DNA of 62,000 nucleotides, taken from contig RPFO01000041.1 of assembly GCA_009746045.1 (NCBI GenBank), positions 7,726,613-7,788,612 of the forward strand. Reading direction: 5' to 3'. The number at the start of each line of letters is the position of its first letter. Position 1 is the stretch's first letter. Of this stretch, positions 31,241 through 43,507 are shown piece after piece. The notes under the pieces are model-generated. The model saw only the letters and a program-made list of their open reading frames with translations. It ran no database searches and was not told the origin of the DNA. A program made the position numbers and the translations under genes. This stretch comes from Mesostigma viride. Taxonomy: Eukaryota; Streptophyta; Mesostigmatophyceae; Mesostigmatales; Mesostigmataceae.

Positions 31241-34200
31241 CTAAGCCGTCTTGCGGTGGCGCATGGGCAGCTTGCGGAGCACCTTTTCGTCCACGACGGC
31301 GTAGCCCTTGTGCAGCTGCGCCGAGGCCTGGTCAATGGCCTGGTCAATCTGACGGTGGTACGTCATGTACGCCTTGGGAAGGGTGAAGAGCGACAGCGCG
31401 ACTGCACGGGCGAGGGGTGTGGGGGGGGGTTGATGTGTGGGGTGGATGTGTGGCATGGGTGGGTGAGAAACAGCTGAAGAGGGAGATATAGCTAGATAAT
31501 ACAAAATTATAAGAGAGAATGGAAAGGTAATACAAGATAGTACATGATCATACAGTGAGGGGGACAGGGGCGAAAGAGCAAGGGGGGGGAGGGGGGATGG
31601 CACTACCTTCACAAGGCACCCCTCCTTGAAGGAGAAATGGCGGAGGGGGGGGAAACAGGGAAGGGCTACGATCAAAATAGACTTGAGCAGAGACCGGTCT
31701 CGGGTGCCGCAGACGCACAAGCGACGACCAGACACCGGCTCACTTGCATTGAAGCCATAGGCCATCCAAATGAATGCCCTGCTGGCTGGTTACTCGCCGC
31801 TAGACGGTCAAACTGCAACGGTTAACCCACGTTATTGCTCAGCTATCGAAATGTAGCGCAGCGCCTTCCCTCGCAGACAAATGGTCTATTTATTACACAG
31901 TTTATGGTCATCATATGTGTGTCAGCATCATCTACGTTGCGTCCAACAGTAGTTTTCTCATTCGTGAATAGAAGGGACCCATCCGGGCTGAGCTCCTTAA
32001 GCATGGTTTGCTAAAAAAACGTAGACGGGCCCCATCCGGGTGGCAAGCACGCACCGATGAACACGAGCGTGGTGAGCGACATCCAGCCGCCGACGCGCGA
32101 CACCACATACAGAAGGAAGGCGACCTGCGATGGGGGAATGATCCAAGAGGAAGCATCCAAAAGAAAACGTAGCAAACATAATATACATCATCAGGATATT
32201 TCCTATAAAAGCTGTTGTAAGGAGCAGCGACTAGTGGATGCTTGAAGGACCCGCCACTAGCAGATGTTGTAAGGACCAGCGACTAGTGGATGCTTGAAGG
32301 ACCCGCCACTAGCAGATGTTGTAAGGACCAGCGACTAGTGGATGCTTGAAGGACCCGCCACTAGCAGATGTTGTAAGGACCAGCGACTAGTGGATGCTTG
32401 AAGGACCCGCCACTAGCAGATGTTGCAAGGACCAGCGACTAGTGGATGCTTGAAGGACCCGCCACTAGCAGATGTTGTAAGGACCAGCGACTAGTGGATG
32501 CTTGAAGGACCCGCCACTAGCAGATGTTGCAAGGACCAGCGACTAGTGGATGCTTGAAGGACCCGCCACTAGCAGATGTTGCAAGGACCAGCGAGTAGTG
32601 GATGCTTGAAGGACCCGCCACTAGCAGATGTTGTAAGAACCAGCGACTAGTGGATGCTTGAAGGACCCGCCACTAGCAGATGTTGCAAGGACCAGCGACT
32701 AGGGGATGCTTGAAGGACCCGCCACTAGCAGATGTTGTAAGAACCAGCGACTAGTGGATGCTTGAAGGACCCGCCACTAGCAGATGTTGCAAGGACCAGC
32801 GACTAGTGGATGCTTGAAGGACCCGCCACTAGCAGATGTTGCAAGGACCAGCGACTAGTGGATGCTTGAAGGACCCGCCACTAGCAGATGTTGCAAGGAC
32901 CAGCGACTAGTGGATGCTTGAAGGACCCGCCACTAGCAGATGTTGTAAGAACCAGCGAGTACTAGATGATTGAAGGACAAGCTAATGGCAGATGTTGTGA
33001 GGACCCGCCACTAGCAGATGCTGTATGGACCAGCAAGTACTAGATGCTTGAAGGACCCGCCAATTGTAGATGTTGTGAGGACCAGCAAGTACTAGATGCT
33101 TGAAGGACCAGCTAATCGCAGATGTTGTGAGGACCAGCGAGAATGGTAGTGGAAGCCATGCGGTCTGCGACGGGGATGAACGGTGCCAAGGGAAGATTTG
33201 ACGGCGACGCTTATTGGCAAGTATTGCATGACTTGCCATTTTGTGTGCATGCTCCAGCCAAAATAGCTGGAAGAAATTATTCTGTAACAAAAATAAAATG
33301 AAATCGCTAATCGTCAATCGGTTTAACAAAACCTAAAACGTTTCATGTGGCAGAGAATGCCAGCCAACAGGCATACCACTTAGCGAAACCTCTTGATAAA
33401 TTATTTATGCCTACCCCATGGACACCCTGCACCGCCCCCCCCCCCCCAACATCAGAAATCCCTAACTAATCCAACCCCCAACCCCATGGACGGCGCACCT
33501 TTGCCGTGGACACCACGTCCTTGCCGGTCGTCATCTTGTGCATCGTGTCAAACCCTCGGTTCATCTGGCAGGAGATGCGCCGCGCGATTGTGTCCACATC
33601 GCCCTCGGAGACTCGGATGCGGGGGATGGCGGGAGGGGGCCTGGCGACGCCAGGCAGGGCACAGACACCGTGTCGGTGAAACAAATAAATGCCAGTTAAA
33701 CACGATTGGAAAACAACCAACCCCTTCCTTGGGGATTGCCATGGGAAGCCCTCGTTTTTCAAAAAATAACATGATATGCTACTATCATGTGGCATGCAGG
33801 TGTTACTACAAGGAGGTAGGGAGCCATTCAACAGGAAGAGGGCGAACGCAAAGGGCTGTAGGTAGGGCAAAAGAAAGCCGCGGAGGCAGCAATGGTTGAC
33901 TGCCGCTACAGTGTGACAAACCTGGTAGCCGAAACGCTAAAAATAGTCAGCTCTCAAAGGTCGCACTGGTGCCACCACGTGACGTGACCTTCCCAGCGGA
34001 AAGAACTACAGCTGCTTCCAGAAAGAAATTAGAAGGAAATGCGGAAGGAAACATCGGCATGAGGCCTGTGGGCAATGGCAGATGATGGTGTGAAAGCAAT
34101 AGATCAGAACCATGTGACACTCAGTTCACACTCCCACGATCGAGATCGAGTGATAAAACAGCCCTCTACTAGGGTCTATGCACCCCCTGCCTAGGGTATG

Positions 34201-35280
34201 TAAGCAATAGAAAAGAATTGAGGAATACAACAATGGGAAAAACGTTTATCCCTCCGCTGGCCATGCAAGTACTAATAATGAATTTCATATAAAAAATCCT
34301 CATTCCTCATCAGAATGACCATCCCAAGTGCCGCTGACACCATGCCAAAGCATGACCACAACTGCACCCACCTCTTCAGCAGATGCGCAGCATGGGACCA
34401 AACAAAGACAACCAGGACTCCCAGAAGCGAAACCGAGGATGTCAGCGTAAGAAACGTGACATCCATGACGTGGAAGGCCAGATAGATGAGGAAGGTTCCG
34501 GCCAAAAAGGAGCCGGTCAGGACAGGGTTCTTCCAGAGGAAAACGTCCGCCGCTGTTCGAAAAACGCCGCCAAAACCAAAAGGATAGCATACCACCGGCC
34601 GCGCAAGCAAGCGAACGAGCAGTTTTTCATACGATCACTGAATGCGATCACGAGATAGCCTACAAAGTAACATAACCGATTACGAAACCACAAAAAACGA
34701 CAGGACAATTACGACAACAAAACTAGAGAGATCCCCTCGGAAATCAACAACATGATCGCTTAGACAAGTCCGTGCTCGCTGATGCAAATAAATGATTCAA
34801 GGTATCAAGTACAACGTCTTTCTTTCAAGCGTCGACCCATTTTGTCGACACAATATGAAGCGGGATTGCTTTGAAAAATCCCAGATCCACATCGAAAGTG
34901 ACAAATTAACGCTAAACATGCCACCAAAGTCACGTTAAATTCATAAGATAGCCGCACTCAGCCTTCTTCACTCACTGTTTAAGTAGCATCTACGAAATAT
35001 CGGCCTCAAAAACTCTGCGAAAATGCACGGCGACGGCTAACGCCGCATACACGAAAAACTCAAAAAAAGTAAAACTCTTACCAAAGCCGCTGCCAAGCGC
35101 CGCTCTCATATCTTGCTTGGGCGAATCCTTTTTCATCACTGACTTCAGCCCGGCGGAAACAGTTGCCCCCGCCGCTTCGACACTACCAACTACCTTGGCC
35201 GCCACCGCGCTGGCCGCGTTGGCAACCGCTTCTCCGGCGGGAGCCTCGTCTTGCGCAAACTTCGTCTCATGCTCGTCCAT
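31241..35280 (-). CDS. Reticulon-like protein, five exons
   Basis: Host gene; shapes tubular endoplasmic reticulum by hairpin membrane insertion. Exons, in coding order: 35280-35082, 34552-34372, 33640-33499, 32124-32055, 31401-31241. All introns are GT...AG (donors gtaaga, gtgggt, gtgcgc, gtgcgt; acceptors all ending CAG), and reading phases 1, 2, 0, 1 join exactly. The result is 250 residues ending in TAG. The N-terminus is acidic/Ala-rich (MDEHETKFAQ). The reticulon homology domain follows: ADVFLWKNPVLTGSFLAGTF, first hydrophobic hairpin, LVVFVWSHAAHLLKR, a hydrophilic loop with VSEGDVDTIARRI, second hydrophobic hairpin (VAFLLYVVSRVGGW), and the C-terminal block FTLPKAYMTYHRQIDQAI to YAVVDEKVLRKLP. 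That last block matches the family's TLPxLYxKYxDxID...YxxxDEKVLxKIP pattern. It ends RHRKTA rather than the KKxx signal of many reticulons. Intron 3 holds a minisatellite. Confidence 0.92.
32212..33145. repeat. 52-bp minisatellite in reticulon intron 3
   Basis: About 17-18 tandem copies of a 52-bp unit beginning TTGTAAGGACCAGCGACTAG. Most copies differ at one or two sites (TAAGG/CAAGG, GACTAG/GAGTAG). The last three copies are clearly more diverged. It lies wholly inside the 1,374-bp intron between 33498 and 32125. Confidence 0.95.
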
Positions 35281-37110
35281 GGTCACAGTAAGACGCCTTT
35301 ACCTATGGAAGAGAAATTCAGACAACCTAATATCTCCAACGAAAGCAACAACGATTAAAAAACTCCTGCTGACGGTGAGGAGAAAGCTCGTGTTTCTCAG
35401 CACGTCACTAGTTTTAGGTTGTCTTCCGAGCGTTCGCGCCAAGCTTGGGGCTTCTGCCGTTCGGGCATCTGCCGTTCTGTCACATCGGGCCAGCTCACCC
35501 AGCTTGGCATTTTGCGCGGGGCAGATTCTAGGCTTTTCCCAGTACAGGCCTAGGGGCCTCTCCCTGACAGTTGCAGTGTACGTTACAGTACAGTATCTTA
35601 CAGAAAATTATGGACCGCGCAGCTCCGCGGAGCCGGGGTACAGTACTGGAGTGTCATATGCTTCCGGTCAGGCGACTCAGCGGCAACGATGCGTCTCAAA
35701 AGATGAACCGCAGGGCGCGGACTTGCAGGATTGGACTTCGAAATTATTGGTGCCGAGGGCGACCTGGTGCGAGCCTGGAGCGAGCGAGAAATTATCGGTG
35801 CGAGCGAGTTGCGAGCATAACACATTTTGCCGCTTAGAGCTGCTAACTGCTGAGAGCGGACGTCGGAACACGATTGCCATGGATATTTACCCAACGGTCG
35901 TTGGCAGCAGCGCCGTGAATCCTAGTCCTCACGTTGCGTACGTTGTTAGTTAGCCACAGCGAGCGCATTCCATTTCGTGTTACACAATACTGCGTTGATG
36001 TTTTATGCTCGCTGTCACCAGATTCTGTCTGGTGCGGCTGTTGTCTCCTGATCCTCACATTGCATCGGCGTAGGCTTGGGTTTTCTTCAGTATGACGTCA
36101 GCGCCAGCCTTTAAAAATCTACGCCTTGAAGTGAGTATGATTGTTTTCTGCTGCTATGAGTCGAGACGGACTGGGTGTAGGAAAGACTTCCATGATTACG
36201 CACGCTCTATTACCGCCAAGTAAACTCTGATCGTAATCACTCATCGAGCAGCTTCCAAAGAAGCGTCCTGTCCCGGCGCAAGGCCGCCAGATTCCTCAGG
36301 GTGCAGTTTCGTTTGCTGCGGCTTGATCAAGGTGAAATCACCAGCGTCAACGCTTTCTGCTCGAAGGGTATTCCAAGCACTAGCGGTGTGACCTCATCAT
36401 GACTCCATACAATAATGTAGAATGGTAGCTGCACCACAAAAAGCAGGTCTTAGCGCTCTGATGCTCCACAGGGAGCACCTGGCCCCCATATCCCACGTAC
36501 GTGCTGGCTTGGTCGGACCGTTTCCATGTCTGGACATACAAAGGTTTTAACTTTTGAGCACGTGCTCAAGGCAGCTAGGCATAGTGAGGTGTCAGCCACC
36601 TGCACTATAAGACATGCAAATTTTAACGAACCAGGTTATTTGGAGTGGGCATTTTAAGCATGATACGGCTGACAGTCAGTAGTCAATGGTTGTTTCATTG
36701 CAGCCCAATATGGTTCCTTGCCAGGATGGGCAGTACACGTGTAACATATAACAGAGAGGTTAGTAGGAAGGCCAGTGGAGGAAACAATGAAGGGATCGAT
36801 GCTAACAAGAGTCAGGAGCGTGGATCGAGGGCCATACAGAATGCAGCATGTCCGTGATATCGAGCTCTTTGTGCGGGTGCCTTTGCCCTGATTGGCAACA
36901 TGGCCCCAGGGCTGCATTTGACTTTACATGTACTTAAACCCGGCTGATTGCAGCTGCCAGCACACATGCATGCGTAGCTTACCCTGTTTTTTTCGCATAC
37001 TGGCAGCATTTGGTTTACAATCTGCTGCCTGCCTCGACCTACCCTGGTTATGACCTGCTGTAGACATAACAGGTTATAGCCTACCACAATCGTAATATCC
37101 TCACACGACG
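35281..37110. other. Region upstream of the reticulon gene
   Basis: Includes the presumed reticulon promoter. I could not pick a convincing TATA box. Open frames at 35117-35953 are antisense extensions over exon 1. No other gene recognised. Confidence 0.4.
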
Positions 37111-37149
37111 TTGTACCGCCATGCGTCCTGGACTAGTACGTTGTCTGAT

Positions 37150-37413
37150 TGTCTCGCTTATACAAGGCTACCGATGTGGGCCCTGCCGGCGGGCTTAGAA
37201 CTGGCCAACCAGGTAGACACATCCTCCTATGACAGGGTCCCCTTGTCCCGTTGCAACCCACTGGCAAACTTGCGCGCGCCCCGCAGATACCGACGCGGCG
37301 CGACCCGGGTCGACCTATGTGACACAACTGCTTGAGGATGCAGGGCTTCTGGGACTATCTGTACTCCGCGCCCGCATGATAACACGTGGAGAAATGGGCT
37401 ACCGTCTGCGATA
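37150..37413 (+). pseudogene. LINE ORF2 C-terminal fragment, plus strand
   Basis: Reads LANQVDTSSYDRVPLSRC and RAPRRYRRGATRVDLCDTTA, then in another frame LLEDAGLLGLSVLRARMI. These parallel NQVDTS and LVEDMGGLGLSVIWTKMM at the C-terminus of the LINE at 10857-12311. It is diverged and frameshifted. Confidence 0.55.
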
Positions 37414-37528
37414 AGCACCTTCCTGAAAGGCATACTCCTGTTTTATCCCCACGGGCCCCGCAGCCCATTGCTAGCCAGGGTAGAAGTTCGCAGGTGGAGG
37501 TTATTGCCCCTAGCTGAGGATAGCCGCT

Positions 37529-37980
37529 ACGAGCCACGAGATAGCCATGGCAGACGGCGGCGCCCAAAACTTTTACGTTTGGGCTCCAAATTTTGCCGCG
37601 ACTATCACACTCGCTTCGTCTTTCTAAGACGCACACGCTGAATTATATTTTCCCGAAACTATCACGCAATATTATGACGAGCAAACGCACCTCGACGCAG
37701 CGCAGCCTGGCAGCCGCGCTGAGCCCTGAAGCTACGCATGAAGCTCCGCCTAAAACTCCCCCACCTGGCCTGCAAGGCATGCAGCGGTGCCACTAATCAA
37801 GCTTTAGCGGTCTACTCGGCTTCTCTTGCGGCCTTGTCATCGGCATCGCCTGAGCCCAAGCGCAGTCGCCCTGAAGAACCGAGCTGGAACGACCGAACGA
37901 GAGCAACTTTGACTTTAACCAGCCCGGCTATTTTCAAAAGCTCCCACCGCACACTCCTCAGTGAAGCACGTGTTTAATGG
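37529..37980 (+). pseudogene. LINE 5' end and ORF1 start, plus strand
   Basis: 37529-37673 is related to 8830-8977 (AGCCACGAG, GACGGCGGCGC, a CGTCTT/AAGACG hairpin at 37617-37632). An ATG at 37674 opens MTSKRTSTQRSLAAALSPEA. In a shifted frame it continues with LAALSSASPEPKRSRPEEPS to a stop at 37977. It is a short ORF1 remnant. Confidence 0.6.
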
Positions 37981-38061
37981 GTCGCACACCTCGCATCTTG
38001 AACTGTGCAAGCACTTCCGCCACCGCCGGAACCGCCTCCGCGCGGGTGACGACGGGTTTTC

Positions 38062-38114
38062 CATTAATTAATTAATTAATTAATTAATTAATAGACACGT
38101 GACTGCGTCACGTG
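38062..38114 (-). other. LINE 3' tail: (TTAA)n plus hairpin
   Basis: (TTAA)n at 38062-38092 and a perfect hairpin CACGTGAC/GTCACGTG with loop TGC (38096-38114, GCA on the minus strand). They lie in the order expected for the 3' end of the minus-strand LINE remnant to the right. Confidence 0.8.
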
Positions 38115-38140
38115 AGCATAAGTCCTCAGTGGGAGGGGAA

Positions 38141-38417
38141 CATGGGATGGAATGGATGGTGTAAGCTATCTAGGTCCTAGTTACAGGGTTGTGGGCACCA
38201 CGGCCCGAATCACTATGAATGCCATACGCGGTCACACGCGGAGCCCCCACAGACTTGGGGGTGGTCTCCTTCATCACTACTTGCCATCTATCCTTGCGTA
38301 CCATCTGCCTCCATGTTACAGACAAACCAGGAGGCTGCCCGGGTGTGAGCCCGTCACGTCTAGGGTATAGCACATGTCCATGGCTCCATGCCGAGTCTAG
38401 CTATCACGAAAAGTCCA
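38141..38417 (-). other. LINE 3' UTR (dispersed repeat copy)
   Basis: About 270 bp repeated at 28458-28730. Lies between the end of the RT remnant and the tail hairpin. Confidence 0.75.
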
Positions 38418-39866
38418 TGGGTGGCGGCCCTGCCGCGCGCGGCCTGGGGCACGCCAGGTGTCCTCAGAGGACATAACCCCAGCCATGAGGCTAGGGGGGG
38501 CTTGGTGCCAGCTAGTCTATCTGATGTGTCTACCTGATCTGTGCAGGCCAGGTGCCCGGCTAGGCCCAGGCGCCTGTGCCTAAGAATATGGGAAACATAG
38601 GGCGAATCAGCGTACAAATCCCCATTACTAATGTGCAAACCAAAGGGGATGTTAAGGGCCTTGCGCAGCATCTTGGTGACGTTGCCATCGAGGCGTTGCT
38701 CCAGCTCCTGCGTCAGTGTCCAGGTCTCGGCGCCGTAGGTCAGGATCGTCAGAATGACAACCTTGAAGAGGTCACGCTTGACGAGCCTGGGTATGGCGGG
38801 GTTGCTCCACCAGCGGCGGTGGTCATGGAGTTGCGCCCACGCCATGCCGATCCGTGTCGTGACAGGTCGTCCTCGCAGTCGGGAAGCCAACTGCCGAGCA
38901 GCTTGAAGCGGCCTGAAGTAGGGTAGGTGACCTCGGTGTCGTCTAAGAGGCGGAGTGTGGGCGGGGGGCCGGCCATGCCGAGAGCCAGGGCCTCCGTTAT
39001 GGGGCTGATTTCTAGACCAACAGCCCAAGCCTCGAGCGCCAGGCAATCCAGCCAAAGTTGGGCAGACTCCGGCTTCTCGATGAGCGTGATGTCGTCGGCA
39101 TATAATGAGGTCAGCTAGTAAATTCTGCTTTTTGGTCGGCCCCCCTTCCCCAAGCTCGTTCGTGAGCACTAGGCCAGGGGCACGGCCTGCAATGCTAGCA
39201 AACTGTGCCTGGCACATCACATAATCCACTACAATAATAAACACTGAGGTACGGCGACAGCAGGACGCAACCCTGCCAGACGCCGGTCTGCATGCAGTGG
39301 ACATGGCGGGGTAAAGCCATGTTGAGTGCACGCACCGAAGTGGTCGACCCCTCATACAGCGTGCGGATGACGGTAATCAGGGGAGTGCATGGGGACGCGA
39401 GAGCGAGCAAGGACCGCCCATAGAGCGGCCCAGAGGACAGAATCAAAAGCCTTGATGAAGTCGACGAAGATATCAGGATGGCGGTAAACTCGATCGATCA
39501 CCAGGTTTGCAGGAGAGCCATTTCCTCGAAGAGGCGGCGCGCGACGAAGATGGCCATGACGGTGTTGCGCCCAGGACGAAAGCCCATTTTGACTCAGACT
39601 CCCCAAGGTGACGGTCGAGAGCAGCACTAAGGCGGTTGAGGATCATGCGCATGAACAACTTGAGTGCGGCGCTCTGGATATGCAGACTCCGCGGTAGTTG
39701 GCGGGCGGTCGTCAGGGGAACCTTTGTTTATGTACAGCATATAATACGGTAGCTGTGCTGCCACAGTCTCATGCACGGGAATCGGCGGCGTGTCGGCATG
39801 CAAGCAGGATCCGGTTGCAGACGTCAAGCAAGATCAACCCCGCGAGCGCCCATGCAGTCATGCAGT
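38418..39866 (-). pseudogene. LINE ORF2 reverse transcriptase remnant
   Basis: In successive minus-strand frames: LILLDVCNRILLACRHAADS, YINKGSPDD, FMRMILNRLSAALDRHL, FVDFIKAFDSVLWAALWAVL (motif A), TGVWQGCVL (motif B), FIIVVDYVM, ADDIT (catalytic box), SGRFKLLGSWLPDCEDD, TYGAETWTLTQELEQRL and RRLGLAGHLACTDQVDTSD. It is the same family as the LINE at 10857-12311 but more decayed, with at least five frame changes. Transposon E2 is inserted at its right end, and the upstream part may continue at 43508. Confidence 0.8.
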
Positions 39867-39870
39867 TTAA

Positions 39871-42800
39871 GGGGACTCGGCGCGGCGAATATTTTCCGCG
39901 CCAAAAAAATTCCGCGGTACCCTCCGTACCGTGAAAAGTGGGTGCACGGTGCGCGCACCCCTTGCGGAAGTGGCCATGGCGACTGCTTTTAGACGAAACG
40001 TGACAAATCTGGCTCGCGGAAAGCAGAAAAAATGCTCGATTCTTGGAGAAAATTAGTTACTGATTCTAATTTATGGTGGGATAGTTGCGATCTATAATGT
40101 CGCGGGCTCTTTTTCTTTACCATCGGCAGGGGGGGTCCGGCCTGAATTTCTGTCGGGATGAATAAAGTATAATGGATGCCTGCAGGTGTGATTGTCGATT
40201 GTTGCCAGTTTTGATGGTCCTAATGGAAGCTAGTTTAACACGTCGTTCGTCACTGCACCTATTCTTAGGACTGAGTTCAACTCAGTCCTATTCTTAGGAC
40301 TGAGTTTTTGGGTTTCGTAGAAAATTCGCCCAAGTCGGAATGTTTGTCAAAAAAATTCCCTCAAAATTTATTCAAATACTACGTGAAATGACCTTTCTTA
40401 GACATATTTTTGCGATTTTTTTGGATTTTGTTTGGGCGGCTAAATGTACGGTCAAAGTACAGGTGGTAAGGGTACTTTTTCACGTGAAACGTGAGTTCCG
40501 GAAATGCACGACCTAGCCATGGCGGCTTGCGCCCATGCATGCAGTTTACGTTTGCGGACGATTTAGCTGGTAAAACCCAGGAAATAGATTTTATATGTCC
40601 TAAAGATGACACAAACCAATTTTTAGCTCCCGGGGATGCGATTTACCAGGTGTCGGCACTGCTCTTGCTGGAAAAAACTGCGACCAGGCAGGTTGACGGA
40701 ATTGATGACTAAATTTACTTTACGGTGCAGTTCGAAGGGTTTATATGCTTCTTTCTACTTATTATCATGCATGTGTGTAGAATTAAGTCAGTGGCAGTAA
40801 AGATTTGATTATTTCGACCACTCTGTCATGTCATGGTTTGTGTGCCGCAAGTGTCACTTTTGCGGGCACCGCCTGGGCCAAGATAACGCCATCCGTGCAC
40901 GGTAAAGCTGAAATATCGTCACCTCATCGTTTTGTTATGTTCTTACATGAGTTTGAGCTTGCAAGGCGCTGTCAGTTTCGAATCTTGATGCGCTTTCTTG
41001 ACCGTTGCCTGCCCCTCTCTAAACCCCCCATTTTTTATGATGTTACCAGGCATTTGCCTTACCCTAGTGTACTTTTGCAGTTTTTTAGGCGCTGTATGGG
41101 TTTAAATACCTTCATAGATGTTAGTTATTCTTTTGCTACGTTCATACTGCGTGATTGTATGGCCATGGGCTGCATCCAGCGTGCTTTCAAGCTTATACGG
41201 GTGAGTGAAGAATCTTGGTGATAAACCACTGTCATCATGTGCCAGCAAGTATGTTGGCCATGCCATGGCAAGGCAAAACAGTGTTAGCCATCTATATTCT
41301 TGTTAAAAACAATTGAAATATGCTTAACCTACCCATTATATTGGTGGTTAAGGCTCATAATGTAACCCTTTGTAGGTAGGTATCAATGCCCATTCCCTAC
41401 GTGCGTGCATAGGCTCTCACACATATACTAAGGTATAATATAACTGCAATATGATGATGCAAGTATGTTTTCCTGTTATGCTAGAAGGGAAATGAGTTGA
41501 TTGGCATGGTTGGTTGCCACGGTGGTGTGTAGTATGACCGCACTTACATGCTTGCACATTGCTAGCAACCTCGAAACCCATTCTTAGGGCTGGTGGTTTT
41601 TGGTGAGTTTCAGGTAGAGGCTGTGGCCAAATTGAGCCCAGTTTTTTGCCATGTTTCAAGAACTATATTGTTTACACGCCTATATTTTTTCAACATGCAT
41701 ATGGATTTTTTTGAATTTTCCCAACTCGTCCTTCCACAGAAAATTGCCAAATCGCGAGCATGGGTTGACACCCTTGTAAAATTTTACATGATTTGGTCAA
41801 CATATGATTTTTTAGGCATATGCCCAAGCATTAGCATGATATTGAGTGCTCTGATGCATATCAAACATATGGGGTACCCCCCTACCCTTACCGCTACATG
41901 ATCTCAAAGTTGGCATACTCAGTCCTATTTTTAGGACTGAGTTTTGACGTACGACGTGTTAATGATGTTTCTAAAGCCGTAAAAATTCCCGCTGCTATCT
42001 TTACCTTTCCCGTCATTTTGCGGTAAGATAACATTAGGCCTGCGCGATGCGCGCCCGACCTCTCCATGAAAGGGTGGCCTTTCTTGTGCGCCTGGGCACG
42101 AATAAATGCCCGTTATGGTACGTTCTTGTATTAAACGTCCTAAGATAGCGCTTTCCTGCTTTCTTAGCTCGTTGAGCGTAAGCTTTTTGCCTTCTTTCCG
42201 GCCAGATGCAGCCATGAAGTTGCGGGTCCTGGCGCTGCATCGCTGGATTCCTGGATGTTTTTTAGCAAGTTCGTCTGTGACGTGGCTGGCTTGCTGCAGC
42301 GCGTGGCCCACAACCTGTCGGGAAGGTGTAATGCTTTTATTTCCATGCTTCTCTGAAATTTCTTTTGCTTTATAGACAGTTGTGTTCGAGGAAATTCACG
42401 CGGTCTTCCTAAGCAGCGGCATCATTTTCCCCAGACACTGACGAGCTGGCACCTGTCTCCTAAAGAAAGTGGCTCGTGCTTGTTAGAAAGGAGGCAATGT
42501 GCATTTTGCGGGACACAATGCTTTGGTGGCACATGCGTCAGGTAGGTTGTTCCAATGGTCTCTTCACCTTTCCCACTGAGTAAATGATAGCCTTTGTCAT
42601 GCTAACCAGAGCAGCTAGTAGCCACAAGTTGGCTGGATAAAAAGTCATCTTATTTTCTCTTTATATACTGCGTGTGTGGCCCTCCACATGTCCGGCTTGT
42701 TGGGCATTTTGGAAGAGGGTTTTTAATGTGTTGTTGGGTGGAACAACTTGGTTGTTGGCACAAAATCACACATTATTAGCCTGAGATGGGCATGACATAT

Positions 42801-43503
42801 GCTGCTCAGGCGTGTCGTCCTACCAGCCTTGTTGTTAAGGGTAGACTCACAAGGCTGGCTGTGACGATGGAGGGGTGGGGCGTATGACGCTCCGGACATC
42901 CTCCTCACATTCCGTGATCAAAGTGGGCATGTTTTTGGGTGTCTAGGGTAGCAAAACAGATGTCATTTTGGCTCAGCACTAGCTCAATTCTCTTTTAGCG
43001 TCTACCCAGGTGGCATCACAGGAAAATCAATAACTTGAGCTACGCTTGTCAGAATGAGCTCAAACTTTGGGGTTGTGTTTCCCCCCACTCAGTGGAATAT
43101 AAAATGTATGGATGACCCAATCTGATGTGTTAATGATTTGATTTTTTTTTTTGGCTCAAAAAAGTACCCATTTTGCGGGAAAATTAATAACTCAAACAAA
43201 TGTGACCATTTTGGCCATGTAAATAGCCCAGCTTTTAAAAAAGTGGGGGAACTTTGCAGAAATGTATGGGCAGGTCATTTGGATAAGTGGTTTGTCTTGG
43301 GCAAAATATCTCATAAATAGCGTCTTTTTCTATTTTTAGCTCGCCACCGGTGTGTGGTTGGGGGTAGTACCCCCAACAAGTGGTGGCATGAATGTCCAAA
43401 CATCATATTTATGGTACTCAATCATCACTAGATGGTTCCCGAGTGCCTTGGAACTGATATTCATTAAAGTCAGTTTTTCAGGCTTTTGGACGTGCGAGTC
43501 CCC
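39871..43503 (+). mobile_element. TTAA transposon copy E2 (Kolobok-type, decayed)
   Basis: Flanked by TTAA (39867-39870, 43504-43507). Ends GGGGACTCG...CGAGTCCCC are a 9-bp perfect inverted repeat. The 5' 120 bp is close to E1 and related to E3, including a subterminal GGCGAATATTTTCC block and the start MATAFRRNV (39976). The minus-strand stretch 41931-42311 (LNELRKQESAILGRLIQERT) has a counterpart in E1. The 3' end shares TTTTGCGGGAAAATTAATAA with E3 beyond 61960. No transposase catalytic motif is seen. It is interrupted by an insertion at about 40266-41945. Confidence 0.82.
40266..41945. mobile_element. Insertion inside E2 bounded by hairpin repeats
   Basis: The block has no counterpart in E1, whose flanking parts align on both sides. 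Its left end has AGGACTGAGT-TCA-ACTCAGTCCT and then ACTCAGTCCTATTCTTAGGACTGAGT-like sequence. Its right end (41920-41945) has ACTCAGTCCTA, TTTT, TAGGACTGAGT. Such self-complementary ends resemble foldback or MITE-type elements. A 138-codon ORF (40805-41221) and a 73-codon ORF (40491-40712, FTFADDLAGKTQEIDF) lie inside; neither is recognised. Confidence 0.55.
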
Positions 43504-43507
43504 TTAA

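Noticed and set aside
32212-33145. CRISPR-like array
   Set aside because: It is a head-to-tail 52-bp minisatellite with no unique spacers, located in an intron of a eukaryotic gene.
35117-35953. 278-codon plus-strand ORF
   Set aside because: Antisense to reticulon exon 1 and its promoter region; no domain recognised.
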